Source of the DNA: an uncultured Pelagibacteraceae bacterium | GTDB taxonomy: Bacteria; Pseudomonadota; Alphaproteobacteria; Pelagibacterales; Pelagibacteraceae | Assembly (NCBI GenBank): GCA_902609855.1 | Contig: CACLTL010000006.1 | Location: forward strand, 1-41,324 | Direction: 5' to 3' | Length of the DNA stretch: 41,324 nt | Shown here: piece by piece, positions 32,221 through 41,324 of the stretch | Layout: every line of letters begins with the position of its first letter | How positions within the stretch are numbered: the stretch's first letter is position 1 | Translations under genes and position numbers: made by a program | The notes under the pieces: model-generated | Told to the model about the DNA's origin: nothing | Databases searched by the model: none | The model's input: the letters and a program-made list of their open reading frames with translations, nothing else

Positions 32221-33235
32221 AGTAATAATTAAAACCTTTAAGAGCAATGGTTTTGTTTTATCAGAACCTGATGTTCTTTTAGACTCAGATTATATCATTG
32301 AAAGGTCTGGTGAAAAATTTAGAAGTTCAATGCTAACTTTTGATAGAGAAGATGGAAAAACGATGTGCTTAAGACCAGACTTAACAGTTGCATCATGTAT
32401 AAGTTTCTTGCAAAAAAAGTCTTCCTCTAAAATTTATTACTCTGGTCAAGCTTATAGAAGATCAGGAGGTAAAGGTGCAAACTTCATTAATGATCAATTA
32501 GGTATAGAAATTCTAGGTTCAAAAAATCTAATTAAAGATGATTTTAAAGTAATCAATACAATCTTAAATTCAGCAAAAAAAATTAAAATGAAAAAAATTA
32601 AAATTAAAGTAGGCGATATAAGTTTATTTAAAAGCTTGATCAATGCTCTTGAGATGCCTGAGAGATGGAAGCTTAGATTAATAAGACACTTTTGGAGACC
32701 AGGTTACTTCGAAGAACTTTTAAAGAGGTTAGAAAAAAATACAGATATTGATGCTGTAACTTTTGATGCAGATAAGAAAAGATTTTATGAAATGAAAAAA
32801 TTTGATCAAAATAAAGTAATTGCTGGAAGGTCAATCTCAGAAATTTTAAAAAGATTTGATAAAAAAATTAAAGATCCAAGATCATTTACAGACGGAAAAA
32901 AAATTGTAAAAATAATTAAAGCTTTTTTAAAAATTAATTGCAATCTTACAAAATTAGATAATGAGTTATTAAATTTTGCAAAAAAAAATAATCTTAAAGT
33001 AAATATATTTAAAAATTTTAAATCAATTCAAAATTTAAAAAAACTTAATTACGATATAAATTTTGTTACAAATTTTGGTAGAGACGTTGAGTATTATACT
33101 GGAATTGTATTTGAAGTATTTTCGGGTGCAAAAGAAATTGCTTCAGGTGGTCGTTATGATGATTTACTAAAAAGTTTAGGAGCCAAAAAGAGTATTCCTG
33201 CCGTTGGTGCAGCAATAAACTTAAAAAATATATGA
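32198..33235 (+). CDS. hisZ: ATP phosphoribosyltransferase regulatory subunit HisZ
   Basis: A 345-residue protein with a HisRS-like catalytic fold but no anticodon-binding domain. It has the degenerate motif 2 region (YSGQAYRRSGGKGANFINDQLG), the histidine-binding segment RDVEYYTGIVFEVF and GGRYDDLL. HisZ assembles with short HisG into a hetero-octamer, is required for its activity and transmits histidine feedback. It overlaps hisS by 23 bp and hisG by 4 bp. hisS and hisZ are paralogues lying side by side. Confidence 0.9.
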   Translation: MKSKKLSEVIIKTFKSNGFVLSEPDVLLDSDYIIERSGEKFRSSMLTFDREDGKTMCLRPDLTVASCISFLQKKSSSKIYYSGQAYRRSGGKGANFINDQLGIEILGSKNLIKDDFKVINTILNSAKKIKMKKIKIKVGDISLFKSLINALEMPERWKLRLIRHFWRPGYFEELLKRLEKNTDIDAVTFDADKKRFYEMKKFDQNKVIAGRSISEILKRFDKKIKDPRSFTDGKKIVKIIKAFLKINCNLTKLDNELLNFAKKNNLKVNIFKNFKSIQNLKKLNYDINFVTNFGRDVEYYTGIVFEVFSGAKEIASGGRYDDLLKSLGAKKSIPAVGAAINLKNI

Positions 33236-33912
33236 AAGATTTGATTACCATAGGTTTACCTAGTAAAGGGCGATTAAAAGAAAAATCAATATCATTTTTT
33301 AATGATAAAGGATTAAAAGTTATACAAAGTGAAAAAGAAAGAAATTATTTTGGAACTATCGAAAATAAACCCAACGTTAAAATTATTTTTCTGCATGCTA
33401 AAGAAATTATTCAAAGACTAGGAGATGGAACATTAGATATTGGTGTATCTGGTCTAGATCTTTTGAAAGAGTCAGATTTAAATTTACAAAGTAAAATAAA
33501 TATCAATAAAAAACTTGATTATGGAAATGCGAACTTAGTGATTGCTGTGCCATCTGACTGGATAGATGTGCAGACAATTGCTGATCTTGAAGAAATATCA
33601 TTTGATATAAGATCAAAAAGAAATACTAGATTGAGAGTAGCAACAAAGTATCCGAATTTAACTAATGATTTTTTAATTTCAAAAGGAGTTACCCAATACA
33701 AATTAATACCTAGTCTAGGTGCAACAGAAACATATCCTTTTATAGGCTCTTCAGAAATAATTACTGATATCTCATCTACAGGGAAAACTTTGGCTGATAA
33801 TAATCTTCGAATTCTTAAAGACGGATTGATACTTAGCTCTAAAGCATGTTTGTTTGTTGCAAAAAAAAAGGCTGCGAATTTGCAGCCTTTTTTAAAATCT
33901 TTGGGTAGGTGA
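33232..33912 (+). CDS. hisG: ATP phosphoribosyltransferase, short form HisG
   Basis: A 226-residue short-form HisG, which lacks the C-terminal regulatory domain of long HisG and needs HisZ. LPSKGRLKE at the N terminus, GTLDIGVSGLDLL, and the PRPP-binding segment DISSTGKTLADNNL are present. It catalyses the first step of histidine synthesis, ATP plus PRPP to phosphoribosyl-ATP. Its last codons contain a perfect terminator hairpin (33861-33893). The stop lies 2 bp from the groEL stop on the opposite strand. Confidence 0.95.
   Translation: MKDLITIGLPSKGRLKEKSISFFNDKGLKVIQSEKERNYFGTIENKPNVKIIFLHAKEIIQRLGDGTLDIGVSGLDLLKESDLNLQSKININKKLDYGNANLVIAVPSDWIDVQTIADLEEISFDIRSKRNTRLRVATKYPNLTNDFLISKGVTQYKLIPSLGATETYPFIGSSEIITDISSTGKTLADNNLRILKDGLILSSKACLFVAKKKAANLQPFLKSLGR
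33861..33893 (-). terminator. groEL terminator embedded in hisG
   Basis: GGCTGC (33870-33875) and GCAGCC (33882-33887) form a stem with a 6-nt loop, flanked by nine A on the left and six T on the right, so either strand shows a classic intrinsic terminator. For groEL it lies 21 bases past the stop codon. For hisG it lies upstream of the stop codon. Confidence 0.85.
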
Positions 33913-33914
33913 AA

Positions 33915-35585
<1,671 letters not shown>

Positions 35586-35591
35586 TTAAGT

Positions 35592-35888
35592 TTATTTTTT
35601 GCTCTTCGAAATTCCCATTATGTCTGACTCTTTCATAATGCTGTATTCTTTTCCGTCAATTTTGACTTCAGTCCCTGACCATTTCCCAAAAAGGACTATA
35701 TCCCCAACTTTAACATCCATGGGAGCAACTTTACCTTCTTCGTTTTTAGCACCTGGACCTACAGCTACAACTTCGCCTTCTTGAGGTTTTTCTTTGGCTG
35801 TGTCTGGGATAATAATTCCGCCAGCAGTTTTTTCTTCACTGTCTAGCACTTTAATAAGCACACGATCGTGCAAAGGTCTAAATTTCAT
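35592..35888 (-). CDS. groS: Co-chaperonin GroES
   Basis: A 98-residue GroES, with the start [14 protein letters not shown], the mobile loop around [18 protein letters not shown], and the roof segment. The heptameric lid of the GroEL chamber is expected. It is first in the groESL operon. A GGAG site precedes the ATG, and a sigma-32-like promoter lies about 35-60 bp upstream. Confidence 0.98.
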   Translation of the reverse strand: MKFRPLHDRVLIKVLDSEEKTAGGIIIPDTAKEKPQEGEVVAVGPGAKNEEGKVAPMDVKVGDIVLFGKWSGTEVKIDGKEYSIMKESDIMGISKSKK

Positions 35889-35922
35889 ATGTTTTTCTCC
35901 TATAAATTTTTACGTAGTGTTG

Positions 35923-35950
35923 ATATGGTGTGTTTTGACAAGATTTCAAG
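35923..35950 (-). promoter_or_regulatory. Candidate RpoH (sigma-32) promoter of groESL
   Basis: On the minus strand, CTTGAAA (35950-35944) is followed after 15 bp by CCATAT (35928-35923), resembling the heat-shock consensus CTTGAA-N13-17-CCCATNT. The start would fall about 27 bp before the groES ATG. No CIRCE (HrcA) inverted repeat is present. Confidence 0.55.
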
Positions 35951-36018
35951 AGGAAAATATCATTAAAAAAACCTATAAATACTATATTTTATGAGTAATA
36001 AGAGAGAGAATTAGTAAA

Positions 36019-36825
36019 TTGAAAGAATTAAATCATTTATCTAACATATATAAAAATTATGACACCTTTATTATAGATCTATGGGGTGTAATACATAACG
36101 GGGTAGCGTTAAATCCAAAAGCAATAGCGGCTATTGAGCAACTAAAAATTAACTCAAAAAAAATCGTGTTTTTATCAAATGCTCCAAGACCTAGTTCAAA
36201 GGTAGTCAATTTTTTATTAAAAATGAATATGGAAAAAAAATACCTTTCGAATGTAATGACTTCAGGAGAAGCAGCTATGCATGCAATTAACAAAAATAAA
36301 TTTGGTAAAACCTTTTTTCACCTAGGACCACCAAGAGATACTTCTGTGTTTGAAAAAGTAAAAAATAATAAAACTGATCTTGAAAACTGTGATTTTATTC
36401 TTTGCACAGGTTTGTTTGACGAGTATGAAAATGATCTAGAATATTATAAAAATTTTTTAAAAAAATTTGTTTCAAAAAAATTAGTTTGCACTAATCCAGA
36501 TCTAACAGTTCACAGAGGGAAAGAGGAAGAACTTTGTGCGGGATCAGTTGCAAAAGTTTTCGAAGAATTAGGTGGAGAGGTAGTTTATTTTGGAAAACCA
36601 CATGAAGAAGTTTATAAAATGTGTTTTAATTCAAATGAAAAAGTCTTGGCGATTGGTGATAATCTAAGAACTGATATTAAAGGAGCTAATAATTTAAATT
36701 TAGATTGTGTTTTTATAATAAATGGAGTCCACCGGAATGAATACAAAGATACTTCTGAGCTTGATATTCTTTTAAAAAAATACAAAGTAAGAGCAAATTT
36801 TTATCAGAAAGAATTTCAGTGGTAA
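36019..36825 (+). CDS. HAD-superfamily class IIA phosphatase
   Basis: A 268-residue HAD-IIA hydrolase, close to the TIGR01459-type proteins of alphaproteobacteria. Motif I is FIIDLWGVIHNG (nucleophile Asp), motif II is VFLSNAPRPS, the cap follows, and motifs III and IV are FGKPHEEVY and AIGDNLRTDIKG. The substrate is unknown; relatives (NagD, phosphoglycolate and pyridoxal phosphatases) act on small phosphate esters. The start is TTG, since no in-frame ATG exists near the N terminus. ribF overlaps by one base, so a role in flavin synthesis (dephosphorylating the pyrimidine intermediate) is an attractive but unproven idea. Confidence 0.88.
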   Translation: MKELNHLSNIYKNYDTFIIDLWGVIHNGVALNPKAIAAIEQLKINSKKIVFLSNAPRPSSKVVNFLLKMNMEKKYLSNVMTSGEAAMHAINKNKFGKTFFHLGPPRDTSVFEKVKNNKTDLENCDFILCTGLFDEYENDLEYYKNFLKKFVSKKLVCTNPDLTVHRGKEEELCAGSVAKVFEELGGEVVYFGKPHEEVYKMCFNSNEKVLAIGDNLRTDIKGANNLNLDCVFIINGVHRNEYKDTSELDILLKKYKVRANFYQKEFQW

Positions 36826-37733
36826 TGAAAATTTATAATAATGCAAATATAAAACACAGACATCTTAAAGGCGTAATAGCTATAGGTAACTTTGATGGAT
36901 TACATCTTGGTCACCAAAAAGTAATAAATGAAGCAAGACAAAAAGCAAAAAAATTTAAATTACCTTTTGGTGTTATGACTTTTGAACCAGTTCCTGTAAT
37001 GTTTTTTAGTAAAAAAAATAATGATCATAGAATAAACTCATTAAATCAAAAAAAAATACAACTAGAAAAATTAAAATTAGATTTTTTAGTAATTATAAAA
37101 TTTAACAAAACTTTTTCATCTCTAACAGCAGAGCAATTTATTAAAAAAATAATTTATAAAAAAACAAAGTGTAGATACTTATATGTAAGTAGAAATTTTA
37201 AGTTTGGTTATAAACGTCGTGGTAATATTAAAACTTTGAAAAAATTTGAGAAAGAGTTTAATTATAAAAATGTTATAACTAACCCTTTCAAAAAAAATAA
37301 AAAAATAATTTCTTCAACACTTATTAGAAAAAAAATTAGGTCAGGTAAAATTGTAGAAATTAATAAATTATTAAATCGTAAATGGTGTGTTGAAGGAAAA
37401 GTTATCAGAGGAAAAAAAAGAGGACGTAAAATAGGTTTTCCTACTTGCAACATGACTCTCAGTAATTATGTAATTCCTAAGCTAGGTGTATACGCAGTTA
37501 AAGTTAATTTTGGAAATCTAAATAAAGACGGAATTGCCAACATAGGTTATAGGCCAACTTTTAAGGGACAAAGCTTATTATTAGAAACAAATATCTTTGG
37601 AATTAACAAAAATTTATATAATAAAGTAATAGGCGTAAGTTTTAAAAAATTTATAAGACCAGAAAAAAAATTTAAAAATTTTGAATATTTAAAAAAACAA
37701 ATTAAACTTGATATAAAGCAGGCAAAAAAATAA
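36825..37733 (+). CDS. ribF: Bifunctional riboflavin kinase/FMN adenylyltransferase
   Basis: A 302-residue RibF. ATG at 36825, overlapping the previous stop (TAATG), is preferred to GTG at 36819. The N-terminal adenylyltransferase half has GNFDGLHLGHQKVI (HxGH-like) and SSTLIRKKIRSGKI. The C-terminal kinase has GRKIGFPTCNM and a GVYAVKV segment. It makes FMN and then FAD from riboflavin. The protein is unusually lysine-rich, in keeping with the AT-rich genome. ileS starts 3 bp after its stop. Confidence 0.94.
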   Translation: MKIYNNANIKHRHLKGVIAIGNFDGLHLGHQKVINEARQKAKKFKLPFGVMTFEPVPVMFFSKKNNDHRINSLNQKKIQLEKLKLDFLVIIKFNKTFSSLTAEQFIKKIIYKKTKCRYLYVSRNFKFGYKRRGNIKTLKKFEKEFNYKNVITNPFKKNKKIISSTLIRKKIRSGKIVEINKLLNRKWCVEGKVIRGKKRGRKIGFPTCNMTLSNYVIPKLGVYAVKVNFGNLNKDGIANIGYRPTFKGQSLLLETNIFGINKNLYNKVIGVSFKKFIRPEKKFKNFEYLKKQIKLDIKQAKK

Positions 37734-37736
37734 AAA

Positions 37737-40466
37737 ATGTCCAAAGATACTTTACAGTTACCTAAAACAGCTTTTTCGATGAAAGCTAGTTTGCCACTTA
37801 AAGAGCCTGAAATTTTAAAGACATGGGAAAAAAATAAAATTTTTGAAAAACTTAGAAAAAAGTCAAAAGGAAAAGAAAAGTTCGTACTTCATGATGGTCC
37901 ACCATACGCGAATGGTCATATACACATGGGAACAGCGCTTAACAAAATTTTGAAAGACATGATTACTCGATTTCATCAAATGAATGGTAAAGACTCCGTT
38001 TATGTTCCAGGTTGGGATTGTCACGGACTACCAATAGAATGGAAGATAGAAGAACAATACAAAAAAAAGAAAAAGAATAAAGATGAAGTTCCCATTAAAG
38101 ATTTTAGACAAGAGTGTAGAGAATTTGCAAAAAGCTGGATTGATGTACATATTAAAGAGTTTAAGCGACTTGGAGTAGTAGGGGATTTTGAAAATTATTA
38201 TTCTACAATGAGTTATGAAGCCGAAGCTCAAATTGTAAGAGAATTAGGTAAATTTCTTCTAGATGGAAGTTTATATCAAGGATTTAAACCGGTTCTTTGG
38301 TCTACAGTAGAAAAGACTGCTTTAGCTGATGCTGAAGTTGAATATTTAGATCACACTTCTAATACAATATATGTGGCATTTAAAGTTAAAGAAACTAAAA
38401 AAGATTTTTTAAAAGACACAAGCATTATAATTTGGACTACAACTCCATGGACTATACCCGCCAATAAAGCATTAGCTTTTAATAGCAATATTGAATACGC
38501 AGTATTAGAAATTCAAAGTCTTGAGCATTTCAAAGATAAGAAAATTGTAGTTGCTAAAAATTTAATTGATTCAATTACTAAAGAGTGTGAAATAAAAACC
38601 TTTAAAACAATAAAGACTTTTAAAGGTTCAGAATTTAAAGGGACAATATGTAATCATCCATTTGTAGAGATGGATTTTGACTACAATGTTCCAATGTTGG
38701 ATGCTCAATTTGTTAATTTGGAACAAGGAACAGGAATTGTACATTGTGCGCCCAGTCACGGTCCAGACGACTTTAATTTGTGTTTAAAAAATAATATTCC
38801 ATCACTATACACAGTTGATAATGCCGGTGTTTATACTAAAGAGGTACCATATTTTACAAATACACATGTATTTAAGGCAGACCCGATCGTTATAGAAAAA
38901 CTTAAAGAACAAAATAAATTACTAAAGAATGACAGACTTAATCATAGCTATCCTCATTCTTGGAGATCTAAGGCTCCATTAATTTATAGAGCAACTCCCC
39001 AATGGTTTATTTCCATGCAAAAAAATAAATTAAGAGATAAAGCAGTTAAAGCTATAAGTGAGACTGTTTTTTACCCAAGCAAAGGTAAAGAAAGGCTTTT
39101 ATCAATGATTGAAGGAAGACCAGATTGGTGTGTTTCAAGACAAAGAGTATGGGGTGTGCCATTGCCAATATTTATAAATAAAAAAACTAAAGAACCATTA
39201 AGAGATCAAAAAATTATAGATAGAATTGCTTCTATCTACGAAAAGCAAGGATCCGATTGTTGGTTTACTGAAAACTCAAAAATTTTTTTAGGTGATGATT
39301 ATGATGCTAAAGATTATGTAAAATTAAATGATATTGTAGAAGTATGGTTTGATAGTGGTTCAACACACAGTTTTGTTTTAGAAAAGAGAAAAGATTTAAA
39401 ATGGCCTGCAGATATGTATTTAGAGGGATCGGATCAGCATAGAGGATGGTTTCACTCCTCTTTATTAGAATCATGTGGAACTAGAGGCACAGCACCATTT
39501 AAAAGTATTCTTTCACATGGCTTTGTTGTAGATGGCAAAGGTATGAAAATGTCCAAATCAATGGGCAACGTTATCTCTCCCGAAGATATTTTGAAGAATT
39601 ACGGTGCAGACATACTTAGAGTGTGGGCTTCAGCCTCTGATTATGCTGAAGATTTAAGAATAGATAAAAATATTTTGATACAACATGCAGAGTCTTATAG
39701 AAAAATTAGAAATACTTTTAGATTTATGCTTGGAAATTTAAAAGATAATTTTGAAAAACAAAATTTTGAAAAGATTAACTTGAATGAATTTGATGAATTA
39801 GAGCAGTTTATTTTACACAAATTATTTTTAATAAGTAAATCTTTTGATGAGAATTTGAAAAATTACAATTTCCATAAATTATACAAAGAACTTTTAAATT
39901 TTTGCACATTAGATCTTTCTTCTTTTTATTTTGATATTAGAAAAGATGTTCTCTATTGCGATAGCTTAAACTCGAGAAAAAGAAAAAACTGTGTAATTGT
40001 TTTGAACATAATCTTAGAAAGTTTATTGAAGTGGTTTGCTCCAATTTTAGTTTTTACTACTGAGGAAATCTATAATTTAGTAAATAAAAAAAATAATGAA
40101 AGTATACATGAAAATCATTTTGTAAAAATACCAGTGAGCTGGAAAAATGATAAGCTTAATGAAAAATGGTTGAAACTATTTAAAATTAAACAAGATGCAA
40201 ATATTGCGATAGAAGAAAAGAGAGCTAACAAAGAAATTGGATCAAGCCTAGAAGCTGAAATTAAACTTATATTAAAGAAAGACGAATTCGAACTTCTTAA
40301 TAAATTAGATCTACCAGATTATTTTATCGTTTCAAAAGCAGAAAAAGAATTATCAAATAATAATGAAATCAAGATTGAAGTAAAAAAAGCTCGAGGACAA
40401 AAATGTGAAAGATGTTGGAAAATTTTAGAAAAGAAATGTGAAAGATGTTCAAAAGTTCTCCAGTAA
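37737..40466 (+). CDS. ileS: Isoleucyl-tRNA synthetase
   Basis: A 909-residue class Ia synthetase. HDGPPYANGHIHMGTALNKI holds the HIGH region (here HMGT from His63), and the editing domain follows (TTTPWTIPANKALAF). KMSKS is at 604-608, then the anticodon domain. The C-terminal zinc finger has two CERC pairs at 890-893 and 901-904. It charges tRNA-Ile and edits valine. Zinc-finger presence marks the bacterial type. ribF-ileS-lspA order is conserved in many bacteria. Confidence 0.97.
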   Translation: MSKDTLQLPKTAFSMKASLPLKEPEILKTWEKNKIFEKLRKKSKGKEKFVLHDGPPYANGHIHMGTALNKILKDMITRFHQMNGKDSVYVPGWDCHGLPIEWKIEEQYKKKKKNKDEVPIKDFRQECREFAKSWIDVHIKEFKRLGVVGDFENYYSTMSYEAEAQIVRELGKFLLDGSLYQGFKPVLWSTVEKTALADAEVEYLDHTSNTIYVAFKVKETKKDFLKDTSIIIWTTTPWTIPANKALAFNSNIEYAVLEIQSLEHFKDKKIVVAKNLIDSITKECEIKTFKTIKTFKGSEFKGTICNHPFVEMDFDYNVPMLDAQFVNLEQGTGIVHCAPSHGPDDFNLCLKNNIPSLYTVDNAGVYTKEVPYFTNTHVFKADPIVIEKLKEQNKLLKNDRLNHSYPHSWRSKAPLIYRATPQWFISMQKNKLRDKAVKAISETVFYPSKGKERLLSMIEGRPDWCVSRQRVWGVPLPIFINKKTKEPLRDQKIIDRIASIYEKQGSDCWFTENSKIFLGDDYDAKDYVKLNDIVEVWFDSGSTHSFVLEKRKDLKWPADMYLEGSDQHRGWFHSSLLESCGTRGTAPFKSILSHGFVVDGKGMKMSKSMGNVISPEDILKNYGADILRVWASASDYAEDLRIDKNILIQHAESYRKIRNTFRFMLGNLKDNFEKQNFEKINLNEFDELEQFILHKLFLISKSFDENLKNYNFHKLYKELLNFCTLDLSSFYFDIRKDVLYCDSLNSRKRKNCVIVLNIILESLLKWFAPILVFTTEEIYNLVNKKNNESIHENHFVKIPVSWKNDKLNEKWLKLFKIKQDANIAIEEKRANKEIGSSLEAEIKLILKKDEFELLNKLDLPDYFIVSKAEKELSNNNEIKIEVKKARGQKCERCWKILEKKCERCSKVLQ

Positions 40467-40483
40467 AATAGAGAGTCAATATT

Positions 40484-40975
40484 TTGATTGATATTAATGA
40501 AATAAAAAACAAAATTCTTAAAAAAGAAAATTTTTATTTTCTTGTGATAATTTTTTTTATTTTTGGTATAGACCGCTACTCAAAAAATATAATTATAAAT
40601 AATTTTAGTGACACAAGTTTTTATTTAAATGAATTTTTAAACTTTGATTTGGTATGGAATACAGGAATTGGATTTGGGCTTTTGAGCTCTAATTCAACAA
40701 TATTTTATAACAGCATAAGTTTGTTCATAGGATTTGTCATTTTATGTTTATTATATTTAACCATTACTTCAAATAATTTTGACAGGTTTATTTATTCAAT
40801 AATAACCGGTGGTGCAGTAGGTAATTTTTATGACAGAATTATATTCAAAGCTGTTCCAGATTTTATAGATTTACACTATAATAGTTTTCATTGGTTTGTA
40901 TTTAATGTAGCTGATATATTTATCACTTTTGGAATATTAATTTTAATTATTAATGGATTGTTAAAAAAAGATTAA
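40484..40975 (+). CDS. lspA: Lipoprotein signal peptidase (signal peptidase II)
   Basis: A 163-residue inner-membrane aspartyl protease with four helices. Family blocks are present: DRYSKNIIINNF, WNTGIGFGLLSS, and the two catalytic Asp in GGAVGNFYDRI and NVADIFITFG. It cleaves the signal peptide of lipidated prolipoproteins. The start is TTG at 40484, as no ATG or GTG fits; GAGAG about 10 bases upstream supports it. The next gene encodes a lipoprotein and starts directly after the stop. Confidence 0.94.
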   Translation: MIDINEIKNKILKKENFYFLVIIFFIFGIDRYSKNIIINNFSDTSFYLNEFLNFDLVWNTGIGFGLLSSNSTIFYNSISLFIGFVILCLLYLTITSNNFDRFIYSIITGGAVGNFYDRIIFKAVPDFIDLHYNSFHWFVFNVADIFITFGILILIINGLLKKD

Positions 40976-41275
40976 ATGAAAAATGTTTTGCTATCGATTG
41001 GATTGTTTTTATTCTTTGTTTCATGTGGAGATGTTGGAAAAATACTAAGGAATGAAAAGATAAAGACAACCGATGAATTTTTAGTGAAAAAAAAAGGACC
41101 TCTTGTTCTTCCTCCAAATTATGAAGAAATACCTGAACCAGATACAATTAAAAAGAAAACTGAAAACGATCAAAATAAAATTCAAAAGATTTTGAAAGCG
41201 CCCCAAAAAGAGAAAAAAACCTCAACTAGCTCCTCGTCAATAGAAAATTCTATACTGGAAAAAATTAAAAAGTGA
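40976..41275 (+). CDS. Small lipoprotein, DUF3035-like
   Basis: A 99-residue predicted lipoprotein. The signal peptide ends in FVSC with lipidation at Cys17. The mature part contains the segment TTDEFLVKKKGPLVLPPNY, the hallmark of DUF3035 proteins found beside lspA in alphaproteobacteria. The C-terminal part is charged and low complexity (Lys/Glu, then a serine run), likely disordered. Function is unknown; an outer-membrane role has been suggested for the group, but I cannot confirm it. Its position after lspA suits a substrate of that peptidase. Confidence 0.82.
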   Translation: MKNVLLSIGLFLFFVSCGDVGKILRNEKIKTTDEFLVKKKGPLVLPPNYEEIPEPDTIKKKTENDQNKIQKILKAPQKEKKTSTSSSSIENSILEKIKK

Positions 41276-41324
41276 AAAATTCTAATTTACTTTTAAAAAA
41301 CAAGATCAGCATCAATTCTGCAAG
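41272..41324 (+). CDS. Possible start of a further gene, cut by the window
   Basis: A frame starting with GTG overlaps the previous stop as GTGA and stays open for 17 codons to the window edge (MKNSNLLLKNKISINSA). A 4-bp overlap is common here, but the piece is too short to identify. In related genomes a peptidase often follows, which I cannot verify. Confidence 0.3.
   Translation, partial: MKNSNLLLKNKISINSA

Overview
The window is a very AT-rich, tightly packed stretch of a streamlined alphaproteobacterial chromosome. It looks like SAR11 (Candidatus Pelagibacter). The support is: genes overlap by 1-8 bp or are separated by a few bases; no gap exceeds about 240 bp; there are no mobile elements; a GcrA cell-cycle regulator is present; the tRNA-His lacks G-1 and carries A73, an alphaproteobacterial trait; and the set plcP-agt-phoR-pstSCAB-phoU-phoB matches phosphate-stress loci known from low-phosphate SAR11 strains. 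The lineage call is inference from content; no database search was possible.

Region 1 (14-13835) is a phosphorus region. It holds a PlcP-type metallophosphoesterase and an Agt glycosyltransferase (replacement of phospholipids by glycolipids), the PhoR sensor kinase, an unrecognised exported protein, the PstSCAB transporter with PhoU and PhoB, a SixA-like phosphohistidine phosphatase on the opposite strand, then polyphosphate kinase and exopolyphosphatase. A Pho box lies upstream of pstS, and a perfect hairpin lies between pstS and pstC.

Region 2 (13929-15297, minus strand) has an aquaporin, a low-molecular-weight-phosphatase-type arsenate reductase and a small unrecognised membrane protein, plausibly an arsenic detoxification set. 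Region 3 (15341-18420) is zinc uptake: znuA diverges from znuC-znuB-zur across an intergenic region with two tandem Zur-box-like palindromes.

Region 4 (18422-29058) is mostly housekeeping: gcrA, an ABC-2 permease without its ATPase, argD-argF, a membrane-anchored cytochrome c, kdsB-pheA, the SRP RNA gene, dnaX-ybaB-recR and malate synthase G. Region 5 (29117-35888) has accA, a cold-shock gene, a 236-bp gap that may encode a structured RNA, tRNA-His abutting hisS, then hisZ-hisG, and groES-groEL convergent to them. Region 6 (36019-end) has a HAD-IIA phosphatase, ribF, ileS, lspA, a DUF3035-like lipoprotein, and the possible start of one more gene.

The most interesting leads are: an A9 slippery run in dnaX placed to give a tau/gamma pair; a groEL terminator embedded in the hisG coding region upstream of the hisG stop codon; a candidate three-way-junction RNA before tRNA-His; the 4-nt gap between tRNA-His and hisS; AccA with a C-terminal membrane helix; and the unknown exported protein inside the Pho cluster.
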